A stretch of 64,000 bases of DNA from Flavobacteriaceae bacterium (GCA_018608765.1 JABAYY010000097.1:1-64000); one strand, 5' to 3'. Positions 34,596 through 45,380 are shown, counted from the first letter of the stretch. Numbers and translations are program-made. Notes: generated by a model not told the origin, from the letters alone.

Positions 34596-37448
34596 ATGAA
34601 AACAGATGTATTTGCCCTAAGGCATATTGGACCAAGAGAAGCACACTGCAATGAAATGCTACAGCTTGTTGGGTCAAATTCTATTGAAGAATTAATCAGT
34701 GAAACCGTCCCTGATAACATTCGACTCCAGTCGCCCCTAAACTTAGATGCGCCTTTAAGTGAACAAGAATATCTTGAACACATTCATCAGCTCGCCTCAA
34801 AAAATAAGGTTTATAAATCTTTTATTGGAATGGGCTACCATCCTTCCAATCTCCCAGCAGTTATTCAACGAAATATTTTAGAAAACCCAGGTTGGTACAC
34901 AGCTTACACACCCTACCAAGCTGAAATTGCTCAAGGCCGTTTGGAAGCATTGCTCAATTATCAAACCATGATAACGGACTTGACAGGTATGGAACTTGCC
35001 AATGCCTCATTATTAGATGAAAGTACTGCTGCTGCTGAAGCGATGGCACTACTATTTGCAGTACGTCCAAAAACGCAAGCAAAAGCAGGCACCGTAAAGT
35101 TTTTTGTTTCGAATGAAGTTCTACCACAAACACTCTCCGTCCTGAAAACACGCGCAACTCCGATTGGAATTGAATTGGTGTTAGGAGCTGTTGACGATTT
35201 TGATTTTTCAACCGAGTTTTTTGGCGCACTGCTTCAATACCCAGGAAAATCAGGCGTTATTATAGATTTAGAATGCTTTATTTCTAAAGCAAATCAAAAC
35301 GAAATAAAAGTAGCTGTTGCAGCTGATATCCTTAGCTTGGTTTCTTTAGAAGCACCTGGAAAATTGGGCGCTGATGTGGTGGTTGGTACCACCCAACGTT
35401 TCGGAATCCCTATGGGTTATGGCGGACCACATGCAGCCTATTTTGCAACAAAAGAAGCATACAAACGATTTATTCCTGGAAGAATTATTGGGGTCACCAA
35501 AGACATGGATGGCAACCGCGCTTTGCGAATGGCGCTACAGACACGTGAACAGCACATCAAAAGAGATCGGGCAACATCCAACATTTGTACCGCACAAGTA
35601 TTGCTTGCAGTCATGGCAGGAATGTATGCTGTATATCATGGCCCAAAAGGCTTAAAATATATTGCCAATAAAGTTCATTCTACTACTGTCACCTTAGCGA
35701 ATGCTTTGGAAGGTTTAGGGTTCGAATTGGTACATAAATCCTTTTTTGACACCATCCAAGTTAGCGTTCCTGAGAATTCTGATCTCAGAGTCAAAGCAGA
35801 ACAAAACGAAGTTAATTTTTATTATTCAGATGCAACAACCGTTTCTATCTCCATAAATGAAACTTCAACACTCTCAGACCTTAACTTGATTGTATCCATT
35901 TTTGCAGAGGTTTATAACAAAGAAGCAATCCAACTTCAATCACTGAGCTCAAACACAAGAATCCCAGAAACTGCACAACGTGGTTCTGAATTTATGACCA
36001 ATGTAATTTTCAACAGTCACCATTCAGAAACGGAATTGATGCGTTACATAAAACGTTTGGAACGTAAAGATTTATCCTTAAATTTCTCTATGATTTCATT
36101 GGGTTCTTGCACAATGAAACTCAATGCTGCCGTAGAAATGCTGCCTTTAAGCTGGCCAAATTGGGGTAATATTCATCCGTTTGCACCCGTGGATCAAGTA
36201 GAGGGCTACAGAACTGTACTCACTAAACTCGAAGAACAGCTCACCGAAATCACTGGATTTTCAGGGACGTCTCTTCAACCAAACTCAGGTGCTCAAGGAG
36301 AATTTGCAGGCCTGATGGTTATAAGAGCCTATCATGAATCTAGAGGAGATACACACCGAAAAATATGCATCATCCCATCGTCTGCACACGGAACCAATCC
36401 TGCAAGTGCTGTAATGGCAGGCATGAAAGTTGTCGTGACAAAATCATCTGAAAATGGAAATATTGATGTTGAAGATTTAAGAGAAAAAGCGACCCTCCAT
36501 AAAGACAATTTAGCAGCCTTAATGGTAACATACCCTTCTACCCATGGAGTGTATGAATCTGCGATTAAAGAAATTACTCAAATCATTCACGATAATGGTG
36601 GACAGGTTTATATGGATGGCGCAAATATGAATGCACAAGTTGGTCTAACAAATCCCGGGAATATTGGTGCAGACGTCTGCCACTTAAATCTACATAAAAC
36701 ATTTGCAATTCCTCATGGTGGTGGTGGCCCTGGAGTTGGTCCTATATGCGTTGCCAAACAATTAACGCCCTTTTTACCTGGAAATCCGTTGATTGAAACC
36801 GGCGGAACAGCCGCTATTAATTCCATATCTGGAGCGCCCTTTGGCTCGTCCTTAGCCTGTTTGATTTCCTATGGCTATATCAAAATGCTAGGAGCCGACG
36901 GATTGACCGATTCTACAAAAATTGCGATCCTAAATGCCAATTATATTAAAGAACGTCTTCAAGGTCATTATAACACACTATACTCTGGAGAACAAGGACG
37001 TGCTGCCCACGAAATGATTATTGACTGTCGCGGTTTTAAAGCCAACGGCATTGAAGTCGTAGATATTGCCAAACGACTTATGGACTTCGGGTTTCATGCG
37101 CCTACGGTTTCCTTTCCAGTTGCTGGTACCATGATGATTGAACCTACAGAAAGTGAAGGCAAAGCAGAGATGGATCGTTTTTGTGATGCTATGATTGCAA
37201 TTAGAAAAGAAATTGAAGTAGCAACCAAAGACCAACCTAATAACCCCCTAAAAAATGCACCGCACACCCAAGAGATGCTCACCAAAGATGTGTGGGAATT
37301 CCCTTATAGCAGAGCCGTTGCCGCATTTCCATTAGAATATATAAAAGAAGATAAATTTTGGCCGTTTGTTCGTCGCGTAGATGACGCGTATGGCGATCGA
37401 AATTTAATATGTACATGTGCTCCAATTGAAGCATATGAAGAAGCTTAA
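34596..37448 (+). CDS. gcvP: Glycine dehydrogenase (decarboxylating), P-protein of the glycine cleavage system
   Basis: 950 residues from MKTDVFALRHIGP, full-length fused alpha/beta type. PLP-binding Lys701 lies in HLNLHKTFAIPHGGGGPG, preceded by YMDGANMNAQ and SAHGTNPASA. N-terminal half has IGMGYHPSNLPAVIQRNILENPGWYTAYTPYQ. It decarboxylates glycine and passes the aminomethyl group to the H-protein (GcvH, not in the window). Start chosen because the promoter element ends at 34571. Followed after 10 bases by a ketoacyl synthase gene. Confidence 0.97.
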   Translation: MKTDVFALRHIGPREAHCNEMLQLVGSNSIEELISETVPDNIRLQSPLNLDAPLSEQEYLEHIHQLASKNKVYKSFIGMGYHPSNLPAVIQRNILENPGWYTAYTPYQAEIAQGRLEALLNYQTMITDLTGMELANASLLDESTAAAEAMALLFAVRPKTQAKAGTVKFFVSNEVLPQTLSVLKTRATPIGIELVLGAVDDFDFSTEFFGALLQYPGKSGVIIDLECFISKANQNEIKVAVAADILSLVSLEAPGKLGADVVVGTTQRFGIPMGYGGPHAAYFATKEAYKRFIPGRIIGVTKDMDGNRALRMALQTREQHIKRDRATSNICTAQVLLAVMAGMYAVYHGPKGLKYIANKVHSTTVTLANALEGLGFELVHKSFFDTIQVSVPENSDLRVKAEQNEVNFYYSDATTVSISINETSTLSDLNLIVSIFAEVYNKEAIQLQSLSSNTRIPETAQRGSEFMTNVIFNSHHSETELMRYIKRLERKDLSLNFSMISLGSCTMKLNAAVEMLPLSWPNWGNIHPFAPVDQVEGYRTVLTKLEEQLTEITGFSGTSLQPNSGAQGEFAGLMVIRAYHESRGDTHRKICIIPSSAHGTNPASAVMAGMKVVVTKSSENGNIDVEDLREKATLHKDNLAALMVTYPSTHGVYESAIKEITQIIHDNGGQVYMDGANMNAQVGLTNPGNIGADVCHLNLHKTFAIPHGGGGPGVGPICVAKQLTPFLPGNPLIETGGTAAINSISGAPFGSSLACLISYGYIKMLGADGLTDSTKIAILNANYIKERLQGHYNTLYSGEQGRAAHEMIIDCRGFKANGIEVVDIAKRLMDFGFHAPTVSFPVAGTMMIEPTESEGKAEMDRFCDAMIAIRKEIEVATKDQPNNPLKNAPHTQEMLTKDVWEFPYSRAVAAFPLEYIKEDKFWPFVRRVDDAYGDRNLICTCAPIEAYEEA

Positions 37449-37458
37449 TACACACACT

Positions 37459-38517
37459 ATGAATATCAAAATTACAGGAGTCGGGAGTTACATTCCAAAA
37501 ATAGTACAGAAAAATGAAGCCTTTAAAGACCATTCATTTTTAAATATTGATGGATCTGAAATCCCATCCTCTAATGAGGTGATTGTAGAAAAATTTAAAG
37601 CCATCACAGGCATTTCCGAACGCCGTTATGCAGAAAACCATCTGACAGCTTCTGACCTTGGAGCATTAGCCGCCGAAAAGGCGATTGCAGATGCTGGAAT
37701 CGATGCTGAAACTTTAGATTACATCATTCTTGCACATAACTTTGGAGATGTCAAATCGGGTTCTGTTCAAAGTGATATTTTACCATGTTTGGCAGCACGT
37801 GTCAAAAACAGTTTAAAAATAAAAAACCCAAAGTGTGTAGCTTATGACATTCTTTTTGGATGTCCAGGTTGGGTTGAAGGCGTCATTCAGGCACAAGCTT
37901 TTATCAAAGCTGGGATGGCCAAAAGATGTTTAGTGATTGGAGCTGAAACACTCTCGAGAGTGGTCGATCCACACGACAGAGACTCTATGATTTACTCGGA
38001 TGGTGCAGGAGCCACCATTATTGAAACAACAGATGATGATGGCGGAATATTATCCCATGAATCAGCTTCTTACACTCTTGACGAAGTCTATCATTTATTT
38101 TTTGGGTGTTCAAATAACAAATCCTCTGAAGAAGACACACGTTACATAAAAATGTATGGACGTAAAATTTATGAATTCGCTTTATCAAATGTCCCTGCTG
38201 CAATGAAAACATGTTTGGACAATAGTGGAATGGATATCAAGGATGTGAAAAAAATATTGATTCATCAAGCAAATGAAAAAATGGACGAGGCGATTGTAAA
38301 GCGTTTTTATAGACTTTACAAAACACCTGTTCCTGAGGGCATCATGCCAATGAGTATTCATGAATTAGGCAATAGTTCAGTAGCAACCGTACCTACTTTA
38401 CTTGACCTCATCAAAAGTGGGCATATGGAAGATCACGAAATTAATAAAGGAGATATTGTTATATTTGCTAGCGTTGGTGCAGGAATGCACATCAATGCTA
38501 TCACCTATAAATACTAA
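37459..38517 (+). CDS. Ketoacyl-ACP synthase III-like condensing enzyme
   Basis: 352 residues. Thiolase-fold enzyme with the KAS III triad: Cys135 in LFGCPGW, His269 in IHQAN and Asn305 in GNSSVATVP. The KAS III-type SDGAGATIIE is also present (180-189). It should condense an acyl-CoA or acyl-ACP with malonyl-ACP or a similar donor. Longer than housekeeping FabH (~317), with GSEIPSSNEVIVEKFKAITGI at the start, as in the FabH paralogues common in Flavobacteriia. Between gcvP (10 bases) and a methyltransferase (1 base) rather than in a fab cluster, so a specialised acyl product is possible. Start at 37459 (MNIKITGVGSYIP) is the only one giving the normal N-terminus. Confidence 0.9.
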   Translation: MNIKITGVGSYIPKIVQKNEAFKDHSFLNIDGSEIPSSNEVIVEKFKAITGISERRYAENHLTASDLGALAAEKAIADAGIDAETLDYIILAHNFGDVKSGSVQSDILPCLAARVKNSLKIKNPKCVAYDILFGCPGWVEGVIQAQAFIKAGMAKRCLVIGAETLSRVVDPHDRDSMIYSDGAGATIIETTDDDGGILSHESASYTLDEVYHLFFGCSNNKSSEEDTRYIKMYGRKIYEFALSNVPAAMKTCLDNSGMDIKDVKKILIHQANEKMDEAIVKRFYRLYKTPVPEGIMPMSIHELGNSSVATVPTLLDLIKSGHMEDHEINKGDIVIFASVGAGMHINAITYKY

Positions 38518-38518
38518 T

Positions 38519-39040
38519 ATGTACGCTACTCATTTTCCTAAGAAACGTTACAAGAACACGCTAGAATTTCTTAAGCGACACATAGCACCTTCAGAAACCA
38601 TTTTAGATTTAGGCGTTGAAAACCCTTTTTCAGAACTTCTAAAAACAGAAGGCTACTCTGTGAGCAACACATCTGGGGAAGATTTGGATGTCAATACGAG
38701 TGGTCTGGAAACTGATACTTCTGATGTGGTGACCGCCTTTGAAATTTTTGAACATTTGTTATCTCCCTTTACAGTTTTAAAAAATATCAAGTCTAAAAAA
38801 TTAGTGGCTAGTATTCCACTAAGATTGTGGTTTGCATCTGCCTACAGAAGTAAAACTGATATGAGAGACCGGCATTTTCACGAGTTTGAATCTTGGCAGT
38901 TTGATTGGTTACTAGAAAAAACGGGGTGGAAAATTATTGCTAGTGAAAAGTGGACAAATCCTACCAAAAAAATTGGCTTTCGGCCTTTACTCCGTTGGTT
39001 TACCCCAAGATATTATATTGTTTACGCCGAAAGAATTTGA
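38519..39040 (+). CDS. Small class I SAM-dependent methyltransferase-like protein
   Basis: 174 residues from the ATG at 38519, one base after the ketoacyl synthase stop. SAM-fold motif I is ILDLGVENPFSELL (about 28-41), lacking the full GxGxG. An acidic second strand with DLDVNTSG and the post-motif TAFEIFEHLLSPFTVLKNI fits Methyltransf_11/23-type enzymes. Short length and weak motif I leave some doubt about catalysis. Its stop codon overlaps the TTG start of the glycosyltransferase. A role on the same lipid or glycan as its neighbours is inferred from the tight spacing. Confidence 0.75.
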   Translation: MYATHFPKKRYKNTLEFLKRHIAPSETILDLGVENPFSELLKTEGYSVSNTSGEDLDVNTSGLETDTSDVVTAFEIFEHLLSPFTVLKNIKSKKLVASIPLRLWFASAYRSKTDMRDRHFHEFESWQFDWLLEKTGWKIIASEKWTNPTKKIGFRPLLRWFTPRYYIVYAERI

Positions 39041-39894
39041 AGTTTTATATTGTCATACCTGCCCATAATGAAGAAGTCTTCATTGAACTCACACTTCAGT
39101 CGTTAATAAATCAATCTTTATCCCCTAGCAAAGTTGTAGTAGTAGACGATAATTCTACGGACACAACAGCATCCATCGTCACAAACTTATCCAAACAACA
39201 TCCATGGATTTCGTTAGTTTCAAATACCTCCTCCGAGGCACACTTGCCAGGTGGAAAAATTATCAATGCTTTTTATAAAGGGTTTAATTCTTTAGATTCA
39301 GAATACGATATCATTTGTAAATATGATGCAGATGTGATATTCCCTGAGAATTATTTAGAAACCCTCGCAAAACATTACCAAAACAATCCACATCTTGGCA
39401 TGGTTGCAGGGCATTGTTTTATAGAACAACATGGAAGTTGGGTATTGGAAGACCTAACCTCCAAAGATCACATTCGAGGGGGGTTGAAAGCCTACAGAAA
39501 AGATTGTTTTTTAGAAATTGGAGGTCTCAAAACATCAATGGGATGGGATACTATTGACGAGTTGCTAGCTCTGTACTACGGATGGGAATTTAAAACTGAT
39601 GATTCATTGCATGTAAAGCACCTCAAACCAACGGGTGCAAATTATAATAAGGGGGCTAAACATTTACAGGGAACTGCTTTGTATAAAATGCGCTATGGAA
39701 TTACTTTAGCATTTTTATCAGCCTTAAAGTTAGCTTACAAAAAACAACGTATATCTCTTTTTTGGGATTATATGACAGGCTATATCAAAGCATCTAGACA
39801 AACTGAGCCCTTTCTTATAACAGAAGACCAAGGAATATTTGTAAGAACTTACCGTTGGAAAAATATCAAACGGAAATTCAGGCTTCGACGTTAA
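39037..39894 (+). CDS. Family 2 glycosyltransferase, probable TTG start
   Basis: GT-A fold glycosyltransferase, about 285 residues. KFYIVIPAHNEEVFIELTLQSL at the N-terminus, VVVDDNSTD, the donor/metal motif KYDADV (DxD-like), and an acceptor-side GGLKTSMGWDTIDELLA. No membrane helix is clear, except a weakly hydrophobic stretch near LAFLSALKLAY. The only in-frame ATG lies at 38950, deep inside the upstream gene. The TTG at 39037, overlapping the TGA of the methyltransferase, puts the first beta strand right at the N-terminus and is the likely start. Sugar and acceptor unknown. Overlaps convergent ilvE by 17 bases. Confidence 0.85.
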   Translation: MKFYIVIPAHNEEVFIELTLQSLINQSLSPSKVVVVDDNSTDTTASIVTNLSKQHPWISLVSNTSSEAHLPGGKIINAFYKGFNSLDSEYDIICKYDADVIFPENYLETLAKHYQNNPHLGMVAGHCFIEQHGSWVLEDLTSKDHIRGGLKAYRKDCFLEIGGLKTSMGWDTIDELLALYYGWEFKTDDSLHVKHLKPTGANYNKGAKHLQGTALYKMRYGITLAFLSALKLAYKKQRISLFWDYMTGYIKASRQTEPFLITEDQGIFVRTYRWKNIKRKFRLRR

Positions 39895-40936
39895 CCATCC
39901 AATTCAATTCGTCAGGGAGAGTTCCAATTCGAACTCCATTGATGGTATCCAAAACCAATTGCCCCACAGGACTTGTATCCGACACATGAATCAGCGACTC
40001 TTTGTATCCAATCTCTTGAATCATTGCAATACCTACGGCAGTACCGGTTCCAAAGGCTTCTTCTAATTGCCCATTATTTGAGGCTTCTATAACCTCATCA
40101 ATAGTGATCGGACGTTCTTCCACCTCATACCCTTTATGACGTAAAAATTCAATGACACTCATACGGGTAATCCCTGCTAAAATTGAGCCATCTAAGGAGG
40201 GGGTAACAAAGGCACCATTAATTTTAAAAAAGATATTCATAGTACCAACTTCTTGAATGTATTTAAACTCATTAGCATCTAACCAAAGTACTTGGTCGAA
40301 TCCTTTGGATTTAGCAATTTCAGTTGGAAGCACTGCAGCTGCGTAATTTCCTGCGGCTTTAGCTTCTCCTGTACCTCCGTGTGCAGCACGAATAAACGTG
40401 GTTTCTGCATACAAACGAACTCGGTTGGTATAGATTGGTTTTGACGGTGAAGCCATTACAATAAATTTATAAGAATTTGCGGCACGCATTCCAATAAATG
40501 CTTCATCAGCAAACATAAAAGGACGCAGATATAAGGCGCTTCCTTCATGAGGAGGAATCCACTTTTGATCCAAATGCACGAGTTGTTTCAATGCATCTAC
40601 AAACAGTGTTTCAGAAAACTCAGGCATTCCCAAACGGCGGGCACTAAAATTCAGACGTTCGGCATTTTTTTCGGGACGAAATAATAAAGGGGTCCCTGAA
40701 GCACCGAGTGTTGCTTTCATTCCTTCAAATAAGGCTTGTCCATAATGCAAGGCCATACAAGCTGGATGCATTGGAATTGCCTCCATTGGCGTTATTCTAG
40801 GGTTTTTCCATTGTCCATCTTCATAATCACACACAAACATATGGTCTGTAAACGTTCGCCCTAGGGCAATATTATCAAAATCGAGTGTATCGACTTTGGA
40901 CTCCTTAACTGTGGTGATTGAAATTGAATTTGACAT
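39878..40936 (-). CDS. ilvE: Branched-chain amino-acid aminotransferase
   Basis: 352 residues, fold-type IV PLP enzyme of the larger BCAT2-like type. Catalytic Lys193 in EAKAAGNYAAA; substrate-side HYGQALFEGMKA, LYLRPFMF and GTAVGIAMIQ. Last step in Val, Leu and Ile synthesis and first in their breakdown. Downstream of an enoyl-CoA hydratase family gene (38-base gap). Confidence 0.95.
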   Translation of the reverse strand: MSNSISITTVKESKVDTLDFDNIALGRTFTDHMFVCDYEDGQWKNPRITPMEAIPMHPACMALHYGQALFEGMKATLGASGTPLLFRPEKNAERLNFSARRLGMPEFSETLFVDALKQLVHLDQKWIPPHEGSALYLRPFMFADEAFIGMRAANSYKFIVMASPSKPIYTNRVRLYAETTFIRAAHGGTGEAKAAGNYAAAVLPTEIAKSKGFDQVLWLDANEFKYIQEVGTMNIFFKINGAFVTPSLDGSILAGITRMSVIEFLRHKGYEVEERPITIDEVIEASNNGQLEEAFGTGTAVGIAMIQEIGYKESLIHVSDTSPVGQLVLDTINGVRIGTLPDELNWMVNVEA

Positions 40937-40974
40937 TGATTTAATGTATTTTAAGATGAGCTTAAACTATGAAC

Positions 40975-41727
40975 TTATGTATACTTTTGTAATTGTGTTT
41001 TTGTAAAATCACTTAACACCAAACGACCACTAATAGAGGCACGTTCTTGCAATAATTTATCCCAATGCTCGGTGCCTTCCCAAAAGGTTTTTTTTAATTT
41101 CTGAAGGGCCTCAGGGTTGTATTCGCAAAGGAGTTCGGCGAGCAATTTTACTTCTGTATCTAAGACTTCTTTTGAAGCACAAACTTTCATGAACAATCCT
41201 TTTTCTTGCGCCCATTGTGCCGAGAAAAATGTAGAAGACTCCAAAGTTAATTGAGACATCGCACTTAAGCCAATTTTACGAGTTACGGCAGGCTCAATTA
41301 CAAAAGGACCTATCCCAATTGTGAGTTCACTTAGTTTTATTTCTGAATGAGTCGTTGCCAAACAATAATCGGTCGCTGCTGCCAAACCAACGCCTCCTCC
41401 AACTGCTTTTCCTTGCACGCTACCAATGGTGATTTTAGGACAGTTACGGAGGGCGTTTATGACGTTAGCGAAACCTTCAAAAAATGCTGCTCCTTGCTGT
41501 GGATTTGAAATTGCCACCAGTTCATCAAAACTAGCCCCTGCACAAAACGTACGGTCACCACCACTTTTAAGAACAATAACTGCAACAGATGGATCTGCAC
41601 CAGCAGTTCCAATTAATTCCGTAAGCCTTGCTAACATTTCTGAGGGCAGAGCATTGTGAGGCGAGTTATAAAATTCAATATAACCGACTTTATTTTCGAC
41701 ATTTAAGTGAACGTAAGAACTTGACAT
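40975..41727 (-). CDS. Enoyl-CoA hydratase/isomerase family protein
   Basis: 250 residues, crotonase fold. CoA/oxyanion features FCAGASFDEL (about 61-70) and the second oxyanion loop VQGKAVGGGVGLAAATDYCLA (about 104-124), then the SELTIGIGPFVIEPAV stretch. The second Glu usually found in hydratases is hard to place (KIGLSAMSQ region), so isomerase or another crotonase reaction is possible. Lies between GSCFA and ilvE genes; possible link to branched-chain amino-acid breakdown is inference. Confidence 0.88.
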   Translation of the reverse strand: MSSSYVHLNVENKVGYIEFYNSPHNALPSEMLARLTELIGTAGADPSVAVIVLKSGGDRTFCAGASFDELVAISNPQQGAAFFEGFANVINALRNCPKITIGSVQGKAVGGGVGLAAATDYCLATTHSEIKLSELTIGIGPFVIEPAVTRKIGLSAMSQLTLESSTFFSAQWAQEKGLFMKVCASKEVLDTEVKLLAELLCEYNPEALQKLKKTFWEGTEHWDKLLQERASISGRLVLSDFTKTQLQKYT

Positions 41728-41782
41728 ATCGCTTGAATTTGTTTAGGCTAATATACTAGAATTTTAGGGTTTTAGCTATTAC

Positions 41783-42730
41783 CTAAAACTTCATAAACGG
41801 AAACTGAGACTCCAAGGCTTGCGCCTTCTTAGATAAGGACGACAAAAATGCAGTATGTTCTATTGACAATGGATTAAAAGGTTTGTGAGCAAAGCCTTTT
41901 TGGAGTTGATTCACTTCTTGCATTGTAGAATGTACTTGAGCGTCTATCCAGATAGATTTGAATTTGTCCCAAATATAATCGATGGCAATCTGATTCGGAT
42001 GCACCATATCTTCATTATAAAAACGATAATCTCTAAGCTCGTCCATTAACAACTCATAGGAAGGAAAATAGCGTGTGTTTTCGGTTGTATTTATTTCCGT
42101 ATGAAGTGCCGCCATAATATGGGCTTTGCTTTGATTGTTTTCAACAAAACCATCTTTAAGGTGTCGAACAGGCGAAATCGAAAATATAACAATCACTTCA
42201 GGATTAAATGATTTTAGTATTGAAACAATTTCTTTAAAAGAGTCTTTAAGTTGATCGACACTTAAAATAGATTTCTCAAATTCTTTTTGCGGTTGTTTAT
42301 GACAGTTTGCCACCGTGGATTTTGTCTCAATATGTTTATAAATCCAAGCCGTTCCGAATGTTAAAATGACATGTGACGCATTTTTTAGCTGGTTTTGAGT
42401 TGATTTTAAAGCAGAATTCAAACGCTCTAAAATTTCGGGTTTAGATATCGAATTTAATCGCGAATGTGCTTGAAAACTTTGCCAACAACCGTTACTAAAA
42501 AAAACATCCTTTTCAGTGTAAGGATTGTTACAGTGCGCTCTTTTAAGTAAATCTAAAATCGCGATAGGGTGAAACAACACACCCAAGGGGTTCGTCTCGT
42601 TTTGGAATTTATAATATGAGAATTTGTCCGCTATATTTTCAGCAAAACAGGACCCTAACAATACCAATTTTGAATGGTAATTAATGGCGGGTGTTTGTTT
42701 CTCTAAAGGGAGTTGCGTTTGAAGTTTCAC
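41783..42730 (-). CDS. GSCFA-domain protein
   Basis: 315 residues. N-terminal LVLLGSCFAENIADKFSYYKF carries the GSCFA motif that names the family, and VILTFGTAWIYKH, ISPVRHLKDGF and HPNQIAIDYIWDKF follow, resembling an SGNH-hydrolase arrangement (Ser in GSC, Asp/His in the late VHPNQ region). No signal peptide. Biochemical function is not established. Nine bases after alaS, so co-transcribed with it. Confidence 0.88.
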   Translation of the reverse strand: MKLQTQLPLEKQTPAINYHSKLVLLGSCFAENIADKFSYYKFQNETNPLGVLFHPIAILDLLKRAHCNNPYTEKDVFFSNGCWQSFQAHSRLNSISKPEILERLNSALKSTQNQLKNASHVILTFGTAWIYKHIETKSTVANCHKQPQKEFEKSILSVDQLKDSFKEIVSILKSFNPEVIVIFSISPVRHLKDGFVENNQSKAHIMAALHTEINTTENTRYFPSYELLMDELRDYRFYNEDMVHPNQIAIDYIWDKFKSIWIDAQVHSTMQEVNQLQKGFAHKPFNPLSIEHTAFLSSLSKKAQALESQFPFMKF

Positions 42731-42739
42731 CAGCTTATA

Positions 42740-45352
42740 TTATAAGATGTAGGATTTGGCTTTTTCTAAAGCCTCTTGCAATCCTGCTGGATTCTTTCCG
42801 CCTGCAGTTGCATAAAACGGTTGTCCGCCGCCGCCGCCTTGAATATAACTTCCAAGTTCGCGTACAATGGTTCCAGCGTTTAGCCCTTTAGAAGCTACTA
42901 AGTTCTTGGACACGTAACACGACAACAAAGCTTTCCCTTGGACTTCAGCTCCAAAAAGGAGCACTGAATTATCAAACTCCTGTCCTATTTCAAAAGATAA
43001 ATCTTTGATACCTGTGGCATCTAAATCTACCAACTTAGCTAAAAACTGAACTCCGTTAATAGTTTCAATTTCTTGTTTTAAATTTCCTTTCATTGACGCT
43101 GCTTTGTCTTTTAAAAGAGCTTCAATTTGTTTTTTGAGTTTTGAATTTTCAGCTTTTAAATCACCCAGAGATTTGACAGGGTCAGTTGAGTTATTAAGAG
43201 CTAATTTTATCTGGTCAAAACGTGCATTATTTTGAACATAAAATTCTTTTGCTGCATCATTTGTAATGGCTTCTATACGACGAATCCCTGATGCTACAGC
43301 GCCTTCCGACTTGATTTTAAAATGCCAGATGTCTGCAGTATTTTTAACGTGAGTTCCTCCACATAATTCAATCGAATTTCCAAAACGAATGGTACGAACT
43401 ACATCACCATATTTTTCACCAAAAAGTGCCATCGCTCCTTCTGAAACTGCTTGTTCCATTGGTACGGCTGGTTGCTCTATTAATTCTAATTTCCCCTCAA
43501 TTCGCGCATTCACAAAACTCTCAATATCTTTTAATTGCTCTGGTGTGATTTTTGCAAAATGAGAAAAATCAAAACGCAAATATTTCGAATGTACTGCAGA
43601 GCCTTTTTGTTCTACATGTGTTCCTAAGATTTCTCTTAAAGCTTGGTGTAATAGATGGGTAGCTGTGTGGTTACATTCGGTACGGAATCGTTGATTAACG
43701 TCTACGATGGCCGTAAACGTATCCGTAAGGTTTTTAGGTAAATCCTTCGCAATATGAATAGCTACATTGTTTTCTCTTTTGGTATCAAGAATATAAACGA
43801 TATCTCCATTAGCAGATTCTAAATACCCTTTATCTCCAACCTGACCACCACTTTCTGAGTAGAATGGTGTGAGATTAAACACAAGCTGATATTGTTCTCC
43901 GTATTTTGCTGAAGTAACTTTTCTATATCTTACTAGTTTAACAGATGTTTTTAGCCTGTTATAGCCTACAAATTCTTGCACATCGTCTTCCATGAGAACA
44001 GTCCAATCTTCCGTAGAGACTTCACTCGCAGCTCTAGAGCGGGTTTTTTGTTTTTGGAGTTCTTGTTCAAAACCAACCGTATCTAAAGTCATGTTTTTTT
44101 CACTCAAAATCAGTGCAGTTAAATCTACAGGAAAGCCATAAGTATCGTATAATTCAAAGGCTTTATCGCCAGAAACATGCATACCTTTTGTTGTTTCTAT
44201 AATACGGTCTAACAACACCAATCCTTGATCGAGGGTTCTTAAAAAAGAGGCTTCCTCCTCTTTAATCACATTTTGAATTAATTGTTTTTGTGCCAGAAGT
44301 TCCGGGAATACAGCTCCCATTTGTTTGGTCAATATAGATACCAAACGGTACATAAATGGTTGTTTTAAATCCAAAAATGTAAATCCATAACGAACAGCAC
44401 GTCGCAAGATTCTACGAATCACATACCCTGCCCCTGTGTTGCTTGGTAATTGACCATCAGAAATTGAAAATGCAACGGCTCTTACATGGTCGGAAATCAC
44501 ACGAATCGCAATATCTTGTTTTAGTTGCTCCCCATAATCCTTACCTGAAATAGTTTCAATTTCTCGAATGATCGGAGTGAAAACATCGGTGTCATAATTG
44601 GAGGTTACATTTTGAAGCACCATACACAGGCGTTCAAATCCCATACCTGTATCAATATGTTTGTTTGGCAATGGTTCTAAACTCCCGTTTGCTTTACGGT
44701 TAAATTCCATAAAAACCAAGTTCCAAATTTCTACGACTTGGGGATGATCTTTATTAATCAGTTCTTGACCAGGAACTTTATCTTTATCTTCTTTAGATCG
44801 AATGTCTACATGGATTTCGCTACAAGGTCCACAAGGTCCTTGCTCTCCCATTTCCCAAAAATTATCATTTTTATTTCCCATCAAAATCCGGTCTTCAGGG
44901 ATCAAGGCTTTCCATAAATCATAGGCTTCTGAATCCATAGAAGTACCATCGTCTTTACTCCCTTCAAATACGGTCACATATAGAATTTCTTTGTCTATTT
45001 TATATACCTCCGTTAATAATTCCCACGCCCATTCAATGGCTTCTTTTTTGAAATAATCTCCAAAACTCCAGTTTCCTAACATCTCAAAAAGCGTATGGTG
45101 GTAGGTGTCATACCCAACTTCTTCCAAATCGTTGTGTTTTCCTGAAACTCTTAGACATTTTTGAGTGTCGGTAATTCGGTTCTTTGGCGGGGTGCCTTGA
45201 CCGAGAAAAAAGGCTTTGAAAGGTGCCATTCCCGAATTGACAAACAACAGAGAAGGATCGTCCTTGACAACCATAGGTGCGGATTGTAAAACTTGGTGTT
45301 TTTTGGATTCAAAAAAGGCTAAAAATTGAGATCTTATATCTTGAGATTTCAT
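42740..45352 (-). CDS. alaS: Alanyl-tRNA synthetase
   Basis: 870 residues. Class II core starting [16 protein letters not shown] with [18 protein letters not shown] and GMGFERL; editing domain with His562 and His566 in HTATHLL and Cys664 in CGGTH; C-Ala domain ending [17 protein letters not shown]. Complete, with all zinc-site residues. Divergent from the M23 peptidase gene. Confidence 0.98.
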   Translation of the reverse strand: MKSQDIRSQFLAFFESKKHQVLQSAPMVVKDDPSLLFVNSGMAPFKAFFLGQGTPPKNRITDTQKCLRVSGKHNDLEEVGYDTYHHTLFEMLGNWSFGDYFKKEAIEWAWELLTEVYKIDKEILYVTVFEGSKDDGTSMDSEAYDLWKALIPEDRILMGNKNDNFWEMGEQGPCGPCSEIHVDIRSKEDKDKVPGQELINKDHPQVVEIWNLVFMEFNRKANGSLEPLPNKHIDTGMGFERLCMVLQNVTSNYDTDVFTPIIREIETISGKDYGEQLKQDIAIRVISDHVRAVAFSISDGQLPSNTGAGYVIRRILRRAVRYGFTFLDLKQPFMYRLVSILTKQMGAVFPELLAQKQLIQNVIKEEEASFLRTLDQGLVLLDRIIETTKGMHVSGDKAFELYDTYGFPVDLTALILSEKNMTLDTVGFEQELQKQKTRSRAASEVSTEDWTVLMEDDVQEFVGYNRLKTSVKLVRYRKVTSAKYGEQYQLVFNLTPFYSESGGQVGDKGYLESANGDIVYILDTKRENNVAIHIAKDLPKNLTDTFTAIVDVNQRFRTECNHTATHLLHQALREILGTHVEQKGSAVHSKYLRFDFSHFAKITPEQLKDIESFVNARIEGKLELIEQPAVPMEQAVSEGAMALFGEKYGDVVRTIRFGNSIELCGGTHVKNTADIWHFKIKSEGAVASGIRRIEAITNDAAKEFYVQNNARFDQIKLALNNSTDPVKSLGDLKAENSKLKKQIEALLKDKAASMKGNLKQEIETINGVQFLAKLVDLDATGIKDLSFEIGQEFDNSVLLFGAEVQGKALLSCYVSKNLVASKGLNAGTIVRELGSYIQGGGGGQPFYATAGGKNPAGLQEALEKAKSYIL

Positions 45353-45380
45353 GTAAAAATGTTAAGCTTAGTGTAATAAT

